A DNA stretch of 54,429 nt, taken from contig CAZLZN010000007.1 in NCBI GenBank assembly GCA_964564035.1, positions 1-54,429 on the forward strand. Direction: 5' to 3'. Of this stretch, positions 42,594 to 49,898 are shown piece by piece. Each line of letters opens with the position of its first letter. Position 1 is the stretch's first letter. A program made the position numbers and the translations under genes. This DNA is from JAHIGH01 sp964564035. Its GTDB lineage: Bacteria > Patescibacteriota > Microgenomatia > Levybacterales > UBA12049. Under the pieces are notes generated by a model, which saw only the letters and a list, made by a program, of their open reading frames with translations, did no database searches and had not been told where the DNA came from.

Positions 42594-42896
42594 ATGAAAT
42601 ACGCTCAATACAAAATCGAAGCAAAAGTATGGCTCTATACAGGAATATCGGCCTGGCATTTTATCACAATCCCCAAAGACATTTCTGAAGATATCAAACA
42701 TTTATTTGGTGACAAAGCAAAAGGATGGGGGTCTCTACCGGTCGAAGTCACACTTGGATCATCAAAATGGAATACTTCAATATTTCCCGACAAAAAAGAA
42801 GGAGCCTACCTTCTTCCGCTCAAGGCAAAAATCCGCAAAGCAGAAAACATCCTGCTTAACGAGACAATCAAATTATTGCTGGAAATTAAAGCCTGA
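42594..42896 (+). CDS. DUF1905 domain protein
   Basis: 100 residues, the full length of the DUF1905 barrel: KIEAKVWLYTGISAWHFITIPKDISEDIKHLF, GWGSLPVEVTLGSSKWNTSIFPDKKEGAYLLPLKAKIRKAE. Family members are widespread small beta-barrel proteins without a proven role. A TATAAT sits at 42577-42582. The gene stands alone between two minus-strand genes. Confidence 0.88.
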   Translation: MKYAQYKIEAKVWLYTGISAWHFITIPKDISEDIKHLFGDKAKGWGSLPVEVTLGSSKWNTSIFPDKKEGAYLLPLKAKIRKAENILLNETIKLLLEIKA

Positions 42897-42952
42897 ACTG
42901 CACCCCGCTTTCATCCGCTCGAACACCAACTCTTATACTATTATCGTTATCA

Positions 42953-43285
42953 CTATCTAATAATGAATCTAATAACTAAGAGAATTACTCCTATATAAGT
43001 AACGTATAAAAAAAACGGGATCGTTTTCTTTGCAATTTTTTTGGGAAGAAACAACTCAAAAAACGGTTTTTCATCACCAATTTTGCGCTGAATATGTATC
43101 AGCGGACAATCACCCTTATTAAGTAGAAAAACCAATACGCCTTCAATTATTAAGCTTAAAACAGCAATTATTAAATATGTATCAAATCGAAGAGTTATAG
43201 CTGCAAAATAGATATAAATAATACATGAGATAAAATAAAGCGCTAATAATCCATGAATTGATCTCAAAAAAATAATCCTATCCAT
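42953..43285 (-). CDS. Small integral membrane protein (110 residues)
   Basis: Three or four hydrophobic helices: IHGLLALYFISCIIYIYFAA, LIIAVLSLIIEGVLVFLL, and a C-terminal IPFFLYVTYIGVILLVIRFI. The loop between helices 2 and 3 has CPLIHIQRKIGDEKPFFELFLPKKIAKK. Not assigned to a family with certainty. A weak promoter (TTGTAG-17-CATAAC) precedes the ATG. Confidence 0.6.
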   Translation of the reverse strand: MDRIIFLRSIHGLLALYFISCIIYIYFAAITLRFDTYLIIAVLSLIIEGVLVFLLNKGDCPLIHIQRKIGDEKPFFELFLPKKIAKKTIPFFLYVTYIGVILLVIRFIIR

Positions 43286-43360
43286 AAATGGTTATGCTTT
43301 AATCCACCTCAATCTACAAGCGACAATCACAGCCCTACAATACTTAAATACCAACTAGTT

Positions 43361-43855
43361 TTACTTATTCGAAGAGTTCCACATTTTCCAATCAACATCT
43401 CTTCCCGGATATCCCGGATTTTTAAACGGCCACTTCTCTAGCACCCATTGCCTCACGCAAGCATAAACATCTTCATCTAATCCTATATTTACTTCACTCT
43501 GCCTCACCCACATAATTATCTCAGCATCATATCCGGAATTCGATGATGGATAAATGTACACACAACCCAGACACTTTTTCTCATCAAGACTCATAACCGT
43601 ATATGCAAAAGAAGTCCTATTCTGAAACTCTTTCTGATGCCATCCTAGATCAATTAAATCCTGTTCAAGTGAAATATCTTTAACTGGCCAATTATGCTTC
43701 AGGCCGAACGGCTGCGTTTTTTGAAGATGCTCAACGCTGGTTACAACAGCATCATAATCCTTAACAACATCATTTACAGTGAGCGGTCTTAATCGAAATC
43801 TGTCGTTTTCCAATACATCCGGTACGATAAAATCTTCCGGCACAAATTTTTTCAT
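43361..43855 (-). CDS. GNAT-like N-acetyltransferase
   Basis: About 164 residues from ATG 43855, which is 6 nt after a TATAAT. The N-terminal part has the FRLRPLTVNDVVKDYDAV pattern common to GNAT proteins, then TSFAYTVMSLDEKKCLGCVYIYPS and a later AEIIMWVRQSEVNIGLDEDVYACVRQWV. The acetyl-CoA loop (Q/R-x-x-G-x-G/A) is not well kept. It could acetylate a small molecule or be inactive. No linked genes. Confidence 0.65.
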   Translation of the reverse strand: MKKFVPEDFIVPDVLENDRFRLRPLTVNDVVKDYDAVVTSVEHLQKTQPFGLKHNWPVKDISLEQDLIDLGWHQKEFQNRTSFAYTVMSLDEKKCLGCVYIYPSSNSGYDAEIIMWVRQSEVNIGLDEDVYACVRQWVLEKWPFKNPGYPGRDVDWKMWNSSNK

Positions 43856-43924
43856 ATATTTATTATACACAACACCCACCCTGAAGGTGAGTCGGGTAAG
43901 ATCCCTTATCGTTACTCATACCCA

Positions 43925-43962
43925 GTTACCCAAACCGAATTACCCAAACCGTTACCCAAACC
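43925..43962. repeat. Short tandem repeat TTACCCAAACCG
   Basis: Three copies of the 12-base unit, followed by the palindrome CAAACCGGGTTTG. It lies just downstream of the tRNA-Lys terminator and may be part of a palindromic repeat cluster. Confidence 0.6.
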
Positions 43963-43996
43963 GGGTTTGAAATAGCTTCACAAACCGGGTTTTGCC

Positions 43997-44019
43997 AAAA
44001 AAAGCTCCTTTCGGAGCTT
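43997..44019 (-). terminator. Terminator of tRNA-Lys
   Basis: On the minus strand AAGCTCC GAAA GGAGCTT followed by a T run. It is placed directly 3' of the tRNA, consistent with transcription from the minus strand. Confidence 0.85.
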
Positions 44020-44026
44020 GAATTTG

Positions 44027-44098
44027 TGAGCCGGAGAGGATTTGAACCTCTAACCAATACCTTAAGAGGGTACTGCTCTACCGTTGAGCTACCGGCCC
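44027..44098 (-). tRNA. tRNA-Lys (anticodon CTT)
   Basis: Minus strand: acceptor GGGCCGG/CCGGCTC with one G-U, D arm GCTC...GAGC, anticodon loop CTCTTAA (anticodon CTT) on the stem GTACC/GGTAT, T arm with GGTTCAAATCC. 72 bases with discriminator A; no CCA encoded. Its 5' end carries the stop codon of the adjacent GIY-YIG gene (TAG in GGTAG), and its first 24 bases are duplicated at 44391-44436. Confidence 0.95.
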
Positions 44099-44343
44099 GA
44101 TTTTTCGATTAACCATTCAATGTATTTCTTACTTTTATATGATTTTAATTTTTTCTCTCGCATTCTGGCATCAATCAAGTTCTCATATTTTTCACTATAA
44201 ACTAGTGAAAAAGTTTTTAGAATCTTTGTTGTTCTCGTTTTGCCGCTCTTATGCTGCTTAATTCTCCTCTCTAAATTGCTGGTTGAACCAATATAGTATC
44301 TACCTGTATCTATATTTTTGAGTATATACAAATAATTACTCAT
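44089..44343 (-). CDS. GIY-YIG endonuclease family protein inserted beside tRNA-Lys
   Basis: 84 residues from ATG 44343 (MSNYLYILKN); an in-frame ATG at 44382 would add 13 residues. GIY-YIG core: YLYILKNIDTGRYYIGSTSNLERRIKQHKSG, then EKYENLIDARMREKKLKSYKS with the conserved Glu. It lies in the tRNA direction between a duplicated 5' piece of tRNA-Lys (44391-44436) and the intact tRNA, and its stop codon is inside the intact tRNA. It could be expressed from the old tRNA promoter. A different member from the 25.5 kb gene, but both are tied to the same 17-base palindrome. Confidence 0.88.
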   Translation of the reverse strand: MSNYLYILKNIDTGRYYIGSTSNLERRIKQHKSGKTRTTKILKTFSLVYSEKYENLIDARMREKKLKSYKSKKYIEWLIEKSGR

Positions 44344-44390
44344 CTCCAACGTTATAAATTTAAAACTACTATACCTCGACATCTATCGGA

Positions 44391-44436
44391 GCTCTACCGT
44401 TGACCCCGATTTAATCGGGGTTGAGCTACCGGCCCG
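44391..44436 (-). repeat. Duplicated tRNA-Lys 5' fragment split by a palindrome
   Basis: GCTCTACCGTTGA (44391-44403) and TTGAGCTACCGGCCCG (44421-44436) together equal the intact tRNA segment at 44075-44099, with CCCCGATTTAATCGGGG (44404-44420) inserted and TTGA duplicated on both sides. On the minus strand this is the first 24 bases of the tRNA (acceptor strand and D arm). Confidence 0.9.
44404..44420. repeat. 17-base palindrome, copy 2, inside tRNA fragment
   Basis: Identical to 25513-25529. The flanking TTGA (44400-44403 and 44421-44424) looks like a 4-base target duplication left by insertion. Confidence 0.85.
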
Positions 44437-44584
44437 CGAATTTTTATATTTTAACAAACTTGAGCCGATATTTCATCCCGAATAATTATTTCACGTTGTG
44501 AGCAATACATGCGTAAGCAATATTCATTTATGCGTATTTATCCAATCCTGTTCCAAATGAAATAAAGAGTTCTCTCAATCACAC

Positions 44585-44614
44585 TGACAACATTGATCTA
44601 CTTATGCTATACTT
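44585..44614 (+). promoter_or_regulatory. Promoter of the aminotransferase-PEP carboxylase operon
   Basis: CTGACA at 44585-44590, an 18-nt spacer, TATACT at 44609-44614; the ATG is at 44631. Confidence 0.5.
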
Positions 44615-44630
44615 TTTTTCGGATTAACCC

Positions 44631-45797
44631 ATGCAGACACAAATTAAAAACACTTTCGCTCATCCCGATTGGAATAATCTGATGTCTGACCTACAGGAAA
44701 GCCCCACTCTCGCGCTAAACAACCAAATCAAACAAATGGCGGCAAGCGGCAAAGTAGTCTACAACCTGACTGCGGGAGAACCCGATTACCCCGTCTCACC
44801 CGAAATTAAAAAACAAGTTACAGCGCATTTATCCGAGAACAAATACGCTCCAAGCGCCGGCTTGCCGCTTCTTCGGGCCGCCATTGCGAAGCGCTCTGCC
44901 GACTGGTACGCGGCAAAATGGATAAACGTAGATAACATAATCGTAACTGCCGGAGTCAAACCCGCGCTTTATACCACGCTTCTGTCATTGCTCAATAGCG
45001 GCGATGAAGTAATTATATTAACTCCGGCTTGGGTCAGCTACAGCCATATGGTCGAACTCTGCGGAGGAAAATGCGTTTATGTCGCATTATCCAAAAAATT
45101 TGATATAGATATAGAAGCATTAAAAAGAGCAATTACACCCCGTACCAAAGCAATAATCATCAATTCTCCCCACAATCCGACAGGAGCGGTTTTCAGCAAA
45201 AGTTCACTTAATGAAGTAGCCGAATTGATGAATAAACATAAAATATATGTAATCGCTGATGATATTTATGATCGCATTACTTATGTTCCATATCCCAAAA
45301 TTACAGACTGCGGTTTTGATCAGGACCATCTGATCATAACCAACGGATTCTCCAAAAGTCACGCCCTGATGGGCTGGCGCATTGGTTACATAATCGCGCC
45401 CAAAGAATTAGCGGCCAAAATAATCGCGATCACGAGCCACATATTCGGCAACGCGGCTCTCCCGAGCCAATACGCCGCGATAGCCGCAATAGAAAGCTGC
45501 GGTCCCCCGCCGTTTCTCCCTGAACTCTGCGTCAAAAGATCAATTGTGACAAATGCGCTTGATGCTATAACTAAGCTGTCATATAATATGCCCGGCGGTG
45601 CGTTTTATTTTTTCATAAATATCAATAAAATAACGCAGGACAGCAATGCTTGGTGTGAAAAATTATTACAAGAAACAGGAGTAGCACTCGTACCCGGCGA
45701 GGCCTTCTTGACACCGGGTTACGCACGCCTGTCCTACCCGGTTTCACAAAATATTCTGGAAAAAGCTTTGAAAAAGATCGCGTTATTTACAAAATAA
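44631..45797 (+). CDS. Class I aminotransferase (aspartate aminotransferase-like)
   Basis: 388 residues, fold type I PLP enzyme. VYNLTAGEPDYPVSPEIKK, TAGVKPALYTTLLSL, NSPHNPTGAVFS (substrate Asn/Pro), VIADDIYDRITY (Asp to PLP), the Schiff-base Lys in TNGFSKSHALMGWRIGY and the substrate Arg in YARLSYPVS. This is the AspC/AAT-Ib layout. It sits 3 nt before PEP carboxylase, so the oxaloacetate made there would be its acceptor, giving aspartate. It could also accept aromatic or branched 2-oxoacids. It has its own promoter. Confidence 0.93.
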   Translation: MQTQIKNTFAHPDWNNLMSDLQESPTLALNNQIKQMAASGKVVYNLTAGEPDYPVSPEIKKQVTAHLSENKYAPSAGLPLLRAAIAKRSADWYAAKWINVDNIIVTAGVKPALYTTLLSLLNSGDEVIILTPAWVSYSHMVELCGGKCVYVALSKKFDIDIEALKRAITPRTKAIIINSPHNPTGAVFSKSSLNEVAELMNKHKIYVIADDIYDRITYVPYPKITDCGFDQDHLIITNGFSKSHALMGWRIGYIIAPKELAAKIIAITSHIFGNAALPSQYAAIAAIESCGPPPFLPELCVKRSIVTNALDAITKLSYNMPGGAFYFFININKITQDSNAWCEKLLQETGVALVPGEAFLTPGYARLSYPVSQNILEKALKKIALFTK

Positions 45798-45800
45798 AAT

Positions 45801-47312
45801 ATGAGAAAAATTCCTGTTTGCATGGCAACACAACACCCGGATAACGCCCGGCCGCCGTACTGGAATAAAAACGGATCCCCATTTGTCGATTCCCAAAAAG
45901 AAATTCAGGACTGCTTAAGCGCGTTTCGCGATTTGGATATTCAAGAATATATGTGGGACTGGGAGGGAAAATATGCCGACACATCGGTCATAGATAAACT
46001 TCTAACCGGCAATCACGATTACTTCTGGGAGCACCCGCTTGGAATAGACAAATTTTTGACATTCAGGATCCCGAACATCTGGCAGGAAAAAGGATACAGC
46101 CTGATGCAGGCTTTGACAGTTATTCTGACCGCCGAAGACTACGCCCGCGATCTGGGATACAAACAAAGACCGCTATTTGAAATAATACTGCCTCTCACCG
46201 AACGGTCGGATCAGCTCACTCATATGCACGATTTATTTATAAAACTTGCCAAATTCAAAAACGAATTATTTGATGACGGCTCCAAAGATAACAGTGAATC
46301 TATCGAGATGATCCCTCTGATCGAGAGTATTCAGTGCCAACAGCAGTCCGGGGACCTGCTCAGAACTTATATCAAAGATTACATGATGAAATATAAAAAA
46401 CATCCTGAATATGTCCGGCCATTTATAGCCTGTTCCGATCCGGCATTGCTATCCGGATGGCTCGCGACATCTTTGGCCAATATCGATGCCGTCTCACAAA
46501 TCCACAATGTATCTCACGAATTAAAAATACCCATGTATCCGATAGCCGGGGCAGGAGGACCACCCTTCAGAGGCGGTCTGACACCGTACACCGCGAAACA
46601 ATTCGCGCGAAGATTGTCCGGCCTGCGCACTGTAACTATTCAATCTTCATTCAGGTTCGACTATTCATTGGCGAACATCAAAAAAGCACTTGACACATTA
46701 AACAAACTCTTACCGGATAGTCAGCCGGTAACCTTATCGCGCCAAGAGCGCAGTAACATCCAGCAAATAATTGCCCTCTCCGAGTCTGCTTACCAGCAAA
46801 CTATCAGAAAAATTTTGCCCGACATGCAGAACTTTTTCAGCGCGATGCCCAAACGTCGCGAGCGCCGCCAGCATATAGGACTTTTGTCCTATGGACGCAA
46901 AATGTCAGACCTCAAATTACCACGCGCCATCACATTCACGGGAGCATTTTACGCGATCGGCGTTCCGCCTGAATTAATAGGACTTGGAAGGATCATGCGC
47001 GCTCTCGACAACGACCAGAAAACGCTCCTCTTCAATTTATTGCCGGATTTCGTAAATGACGTCCAATATGCAGGAAGATATCTGAATCGCGACAATCTGA
47101 GGACGCTTGCCGCCCGCAATAGCGCCTGGGCGGAAATCAAAAAAGACATCCTTGAGCTCGAGCAGATACTCGGCATCAAACTAACGCCTCATACTCATTC
47201 CGAAAAAAGCCACCGCCATGTATCATCAAGCGTCCTGCTGATGAAAAACAACCGCCGCGCGCTTCCGCGCCTGATTGAAGAAACCGCCGCCCTCCGCAAT
47301 TTCCTGGGATAA
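45801..47312 (+). CDS. ppcA: Archaeal-type phosphoenolpyruvate carboxylase
   Basis: 503 residues, about half the size of classical bacterial PEPC and matching the archaeal-type family: N-terminal PVCMATQHPDNARPPYW, DIQEYMWDWEGKYAD, then EIILPLTERSD, PLIESIQCQQQSG, FIACSDPALLSGW and GAGGPPFRGGLTPYT with the conserved Arg, then RRERRQHIGLLSYGRKM. It fixes bicarbonate onto PEP to give oxaloacetate. The operon with an aminotransferase gene points to aspartate supply. No terminator is visible just after the stop. Confidence 0.95.
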   Translation: MRKIPVCMATQHPDNARPPYWNKNGSPFVDSQKEIQDCLSAFRDLDIQEYMWDWEGKYADTSVIDKLLTGNHDYFWEHPLGIDKFLTFRIPNIWQEKGYSLMQALTVILTAEDYARDLGYKQRPLFEIILPLTERSDQLTHMHDLFIKLAKFKNELFDDGSKDNSESIEMIPLIESIQCQQQSGDLLRTYIKDYMMKYKKHPEYVRPFIACSDPALLSGWLATSLANIDAVSQIHNVSHELKIPMYPIAGAGGPPFRGGLTPYTAKQFARRLSGLRTVTIQSSFRFDYSLANIKKALDTLNKLLPDSQPVTLSRQERSNIQQIIALSESAYQQTIRKILPDMQNFFSAMPKRRERRQHIGLLSYGRKMSDLKLPRAITFTGAFYAIGVPPELIGLGRIMRALDNDQKTLLFNLLPDFVNDVQYAGRYLNRDNLRTLAARNSAWAEIKKDILELEQILGIKLTPHTHSEKSHRHVSSSVLLMKNNRRALPRLIEETAALRNFLG

Positions 47313-47417
47313 AAAAACAGATCTAATAACATTTCAAAAAAAATAAATTGTCTTGAGTTTATATTCAGAGGCCCAAAATGGTTTATAAATTTTATATACT
47401 TTATTCTAAAAATATGT

Positions 47418-48002
47418 TTAGCGCTTACGTAGAATTTCTTTCCATATAAAAAACGTACTCTTATCTGATTGTTTTTCGACATACCCCTCTGGATTATAAG
47501 CATTAGCAGGGAGTTCAGTTTTCATATTATGGATCAAATATTCAGTTGGCAGCCCTGGATAACTAGGTGATTGTTGATCTACGCGTTCGATGCCTAAATC
47601 GTCGATATCACCTGCGCTATTAAAACTAAGCTCTTCGGCAAGCGCACGCTTTGCTGATAGTAAGGGATTTTCATCTGGCTTCATCTTCTCGCTTAAACCA
47701 ACCAATCCCCTTCTGCGAACTCTACCATCTTTGAATTCCTGTCTATCCTCAAATAACTGCATTTCAACACCGTTAGCCATATGTCTTACATCTACATGCA
47801 CTAATTCAATCCTCCTGATTAATCTTCCCTTATCTTCAACAAGTTTTGTTTCACCTTCAAGAATTTCTCTTGCTAAATGACCTACTGTTTTAGCGCTGCC
47901 AACTCCCCATTGCTCAAGTGAAATACCATATGAGCTTAACTTTTTGCCAACATTTAATACTTCGGCTTGTAGCGCTTTCTCTGAATGCTTTATCTCTGCC
48001 AT
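47418..48002 (-). CDS. Divergent Nudix-like hypothetical protein
   Basis: 194 residues. The stretch DENPLLSAKRALAEELSF has the spacing of the Nudix box (E-x7-R-x-L-x-E-E-x-x-F), but the first Gly and the Glu after Arg are replaced, so metal catalysis is uncertain. Before it are strands (LIRRIELVHVDVRHMANGVEMQLFEDRQEF) as in the Nudix fold. The C-terminal half ends in charged helices. Unrecognised beyond this. A -10-like TATAGT is just upstream of the start. Confidence 0.5.
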   Translation of the reverse strand: MAEIKHSEKALQAEVLNVGKKLSSYGISLEQWGVGSAKTVGHLAREILEGETKLVEDKGRLIRRIELVHVDVRHMANGVEMQLFEDRQEFKDGRVRRRGLVGLSEKMKPDENPLLSAKRALAEELSFNSAGDIDDLGIERVDQQSPSYPGLPTEYLIHNMKTELPANAYNPEGYVEKQSDKSTFFIWKEILRKR

Positions 48003-48052
48003 ATATTTATTACTATAACCTAAATAGGTATTATATACTTAGACTCTAATAT

Positions 48053-48253
48053 TTACAACGACAATATAGATTTCTCTGAATACTTGATTGTATTGTAATC
48101 CCGAAATGCACAATGAATTTTATAAATAAAATTCTCAAGGCTTTCGACACTCAATAACCGCAATTCTTTTATTCTCTTCAGAGTTTCTTTTAATAGCAAT
48201 CTCCATCCTGCCCTCCTCCAAAAATGCAACCCGCTTTTTAAAAAATAAACCAT
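48053..48253 (-). CDS. Doubtful small frame (66 residues)
   Basis: MVYFLKSGLHFWRRAGWRLL...KSILSL, basic, no recognised family. A GGAGGAGGG ribosome-site-like sequence lies inside it and would instead serve a 23-codon frame (MEIAIKRNSEENKRIAVIEC..). The region may be a decayed or frameshifted gene. Otherwise the 320 bases from 48003 to 48324 hold nothing I recognise. Confidence 0.2.
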   Translation of the reverse strand: MVYFLKSGLHFWRRAGWRLLLKETLKRIKELRLLSVESLENFIYKIHCAFRDYNTIKYSEKSILSL

Positions 48254-48324
48254 CCGTCTTCCTCCATCCTCTCCTTGATTTGCCTCAGTAAAACATATAC
48301 TATAAATTATAGCTAGCTAAATTT

Positions 48325-49893
48325 ATGGAAGACAAAAATTCGCTCTGGCTTATCGCCGCATCTATTGCCGTACTTCTGTTCGCCGGACTAATCATCTCCG
48401 TGCTTCAGCTCCAGCAAAACCAGGACCCCAGAACACGAGCCCAAAACTCAACAAGCATACTGATCGACTGCGAAGTCGACCAGACAGCCATACTCATATC
48501 CCAAAACGAACAGGATCTCCTCAACCAAATTAACCAATACAGACAGCAATACGGACTCAAAAGCCTCAGCTGGTCCGACGGACTGATCCGCGCCGCCGCC
48601 TGGCTAAGCAGTGATATGCTCACCAAGAACTACCTCAGCCACACCGATTCCCTCGGCCGAAACCCCTCGGTCAGAATCGATAATTGCGGCTACAAAAACG
48701 CATCCGGCTCAGTCGAAAATATCGACAGCGGATCACAAGATAGCACTTTTATCTTTGAAACCTGGAAGCACTCACCCTCGCACAACGCCAACATCCTCAA
48801 CCCCGACGTCACCGAAGTCGGAATCGCACTCTCCTCGGACCCGAATCAAAATGCGCATTTCTGGACCCTGAATCTCGCAAGCAGAAACACGTCTCCCTCA
48901 ATAACCCCCTCTCCAAGTGCTGTCACCCCAAGTCCGACAACCGGAATAACCCCCGGCGTCTCAATAACGACATCCCCATCCCCATCTCCGACACCCGGCA
49001 TAAGCATATCGCCGACCAAAAAACCCTCCCCAACACCCGTTCCGCAAATAATCTATCCTGCGCTCACCAAAGTCGATCCCGACATAGCATATTCTGGTTC
49101 CAAAGTTGCAGTCATTGGAACCGGAGGATACATCAAATATTCGGACGGCGGGATAGACGAATCCAGCCGGCTGTTCGCGCTCAAATTCGACAATCAAGAT
49201 ATCGGATCAATCCAGTGCTACGTCAACAGATGCGAGACAGTAATCACTATCCCTCAGGTAAATACCGGCACCCACAGCATATCGGTTTCCGGAGGTTCAA
49301 AAATATATATCACGATCACACAGCGTGTACCCACCTCAAATCCGACCCCCACACCCACGCTGGTCCCGACGATACCGCCGGACTATATTCAAAACCCGTT
49401 AGACACCCAGGTATTTATATCGGCCAAAGTAGTCGGCATCGGCCAAGGCGGCAACATCCGACCGCGCCACAACACCAGAAAAGCAACTGTCCGGATTTTT
49501 GGAGCCGACAACAAGCTCCGAACAACCGGATACGGCTTCATAACATACGACGGGCAGAACTTGTTCCGCGGAGTTATTCATTTGGGTGAACTGAAAAATG
49601 ACAAATACTATATAAAAATATCGGCCGAAAACATGCTTCAAGTAACTGTACAGCCTATATTCCAGGAGCTAAGCAGCAGCAGGCTGAATTACCTGCCCGA
49701 AGTAATTTTATTACAGGGCGATATCAACAGCGATAACCAGGTAAATATCGTAGATTACAATATCGCCCTGCCTTGTTTCCAAAATAAACGATGCGAAGAT
49801 TACAACCTGATCGACTTCAACGATGACAATGTCGCGAATGTAATAGATTACAATATACTTTTGCAGGTATTCTGGGAAAAAACCGGCGACTAA
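48325..49893 (+). CDS. Secreted CAP (SCP/PR1) domain protein with dockerin-like C-terminus
   Basis: 522 residues. An N-terminal membrane segment (LIAASIAVLLFAGLIISVL) serves as signal or anchor. The CAP domain (about 60-190) shows DLLNQINQYRQQYGLKSLSWSDGL, LSHTDSLGRNP, WKHSPSHNANILNP and FWTLNLA, with the usual His pair. A Thr/Pro/Ser linker, a TIG-like domain (ALTKVDPDIAYSGSKVAVIG), a second linker and a domain with GIGQGGNIRPRHNTRKATVRIFG follow. It ends in a dockerin-like pair of calcium loops, GDINSDNQVNIVDYNIAL and DFNDDNVANVIDYNILL. A surface protein; the gene after it (5 nt) shares the last two modules. Confidence 0.88.
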   Translation: MEDKNSLWLIAASIAVLLFAGLIISVLQLQQNQDPRTRAQNSTSILIDCEVDQTAILISQNEQDLLNQINQYRQQYGLKSLSWSDGLIRAAAWLSSDMLTKNYLSHTDSLGRNPSVRIDNCGYKNASGSVENIDSGSQDSTFIFETWKHSPSHNANILNPDVTEVGIALSSDPNQNAHFWTLNLASRNTSPSITPSPSAVTPSPTTGITPGVSITTSPSPSPTPGISISPTKKPSPTPVPQIIYPALTKVDPDIAYSGSKVAVIGTGGYIKYSDGGIDESSRLFALKFDNQDIGSIQCYVNRCETVITIPQVNTGTHSISVSGGSKIYITITQRVPTSNPTPTPTLVPTIPPDYIQNPLDTQVFISAKVVGIGQGGNIRPRHNTRKATVRIFGADNKLRTTGYGFITYDGQNLFRGVIHLGELKNDKYYIKISAENMLQVTVQPIFQELSSSRLNYLPEVILLQGDINSDNQVNIVDYNIALPCFQNKRCEDYNLIDFNDDNVANVIDYNILLQVFWEKTGD

Positions 49894-49898
49894 ACACT

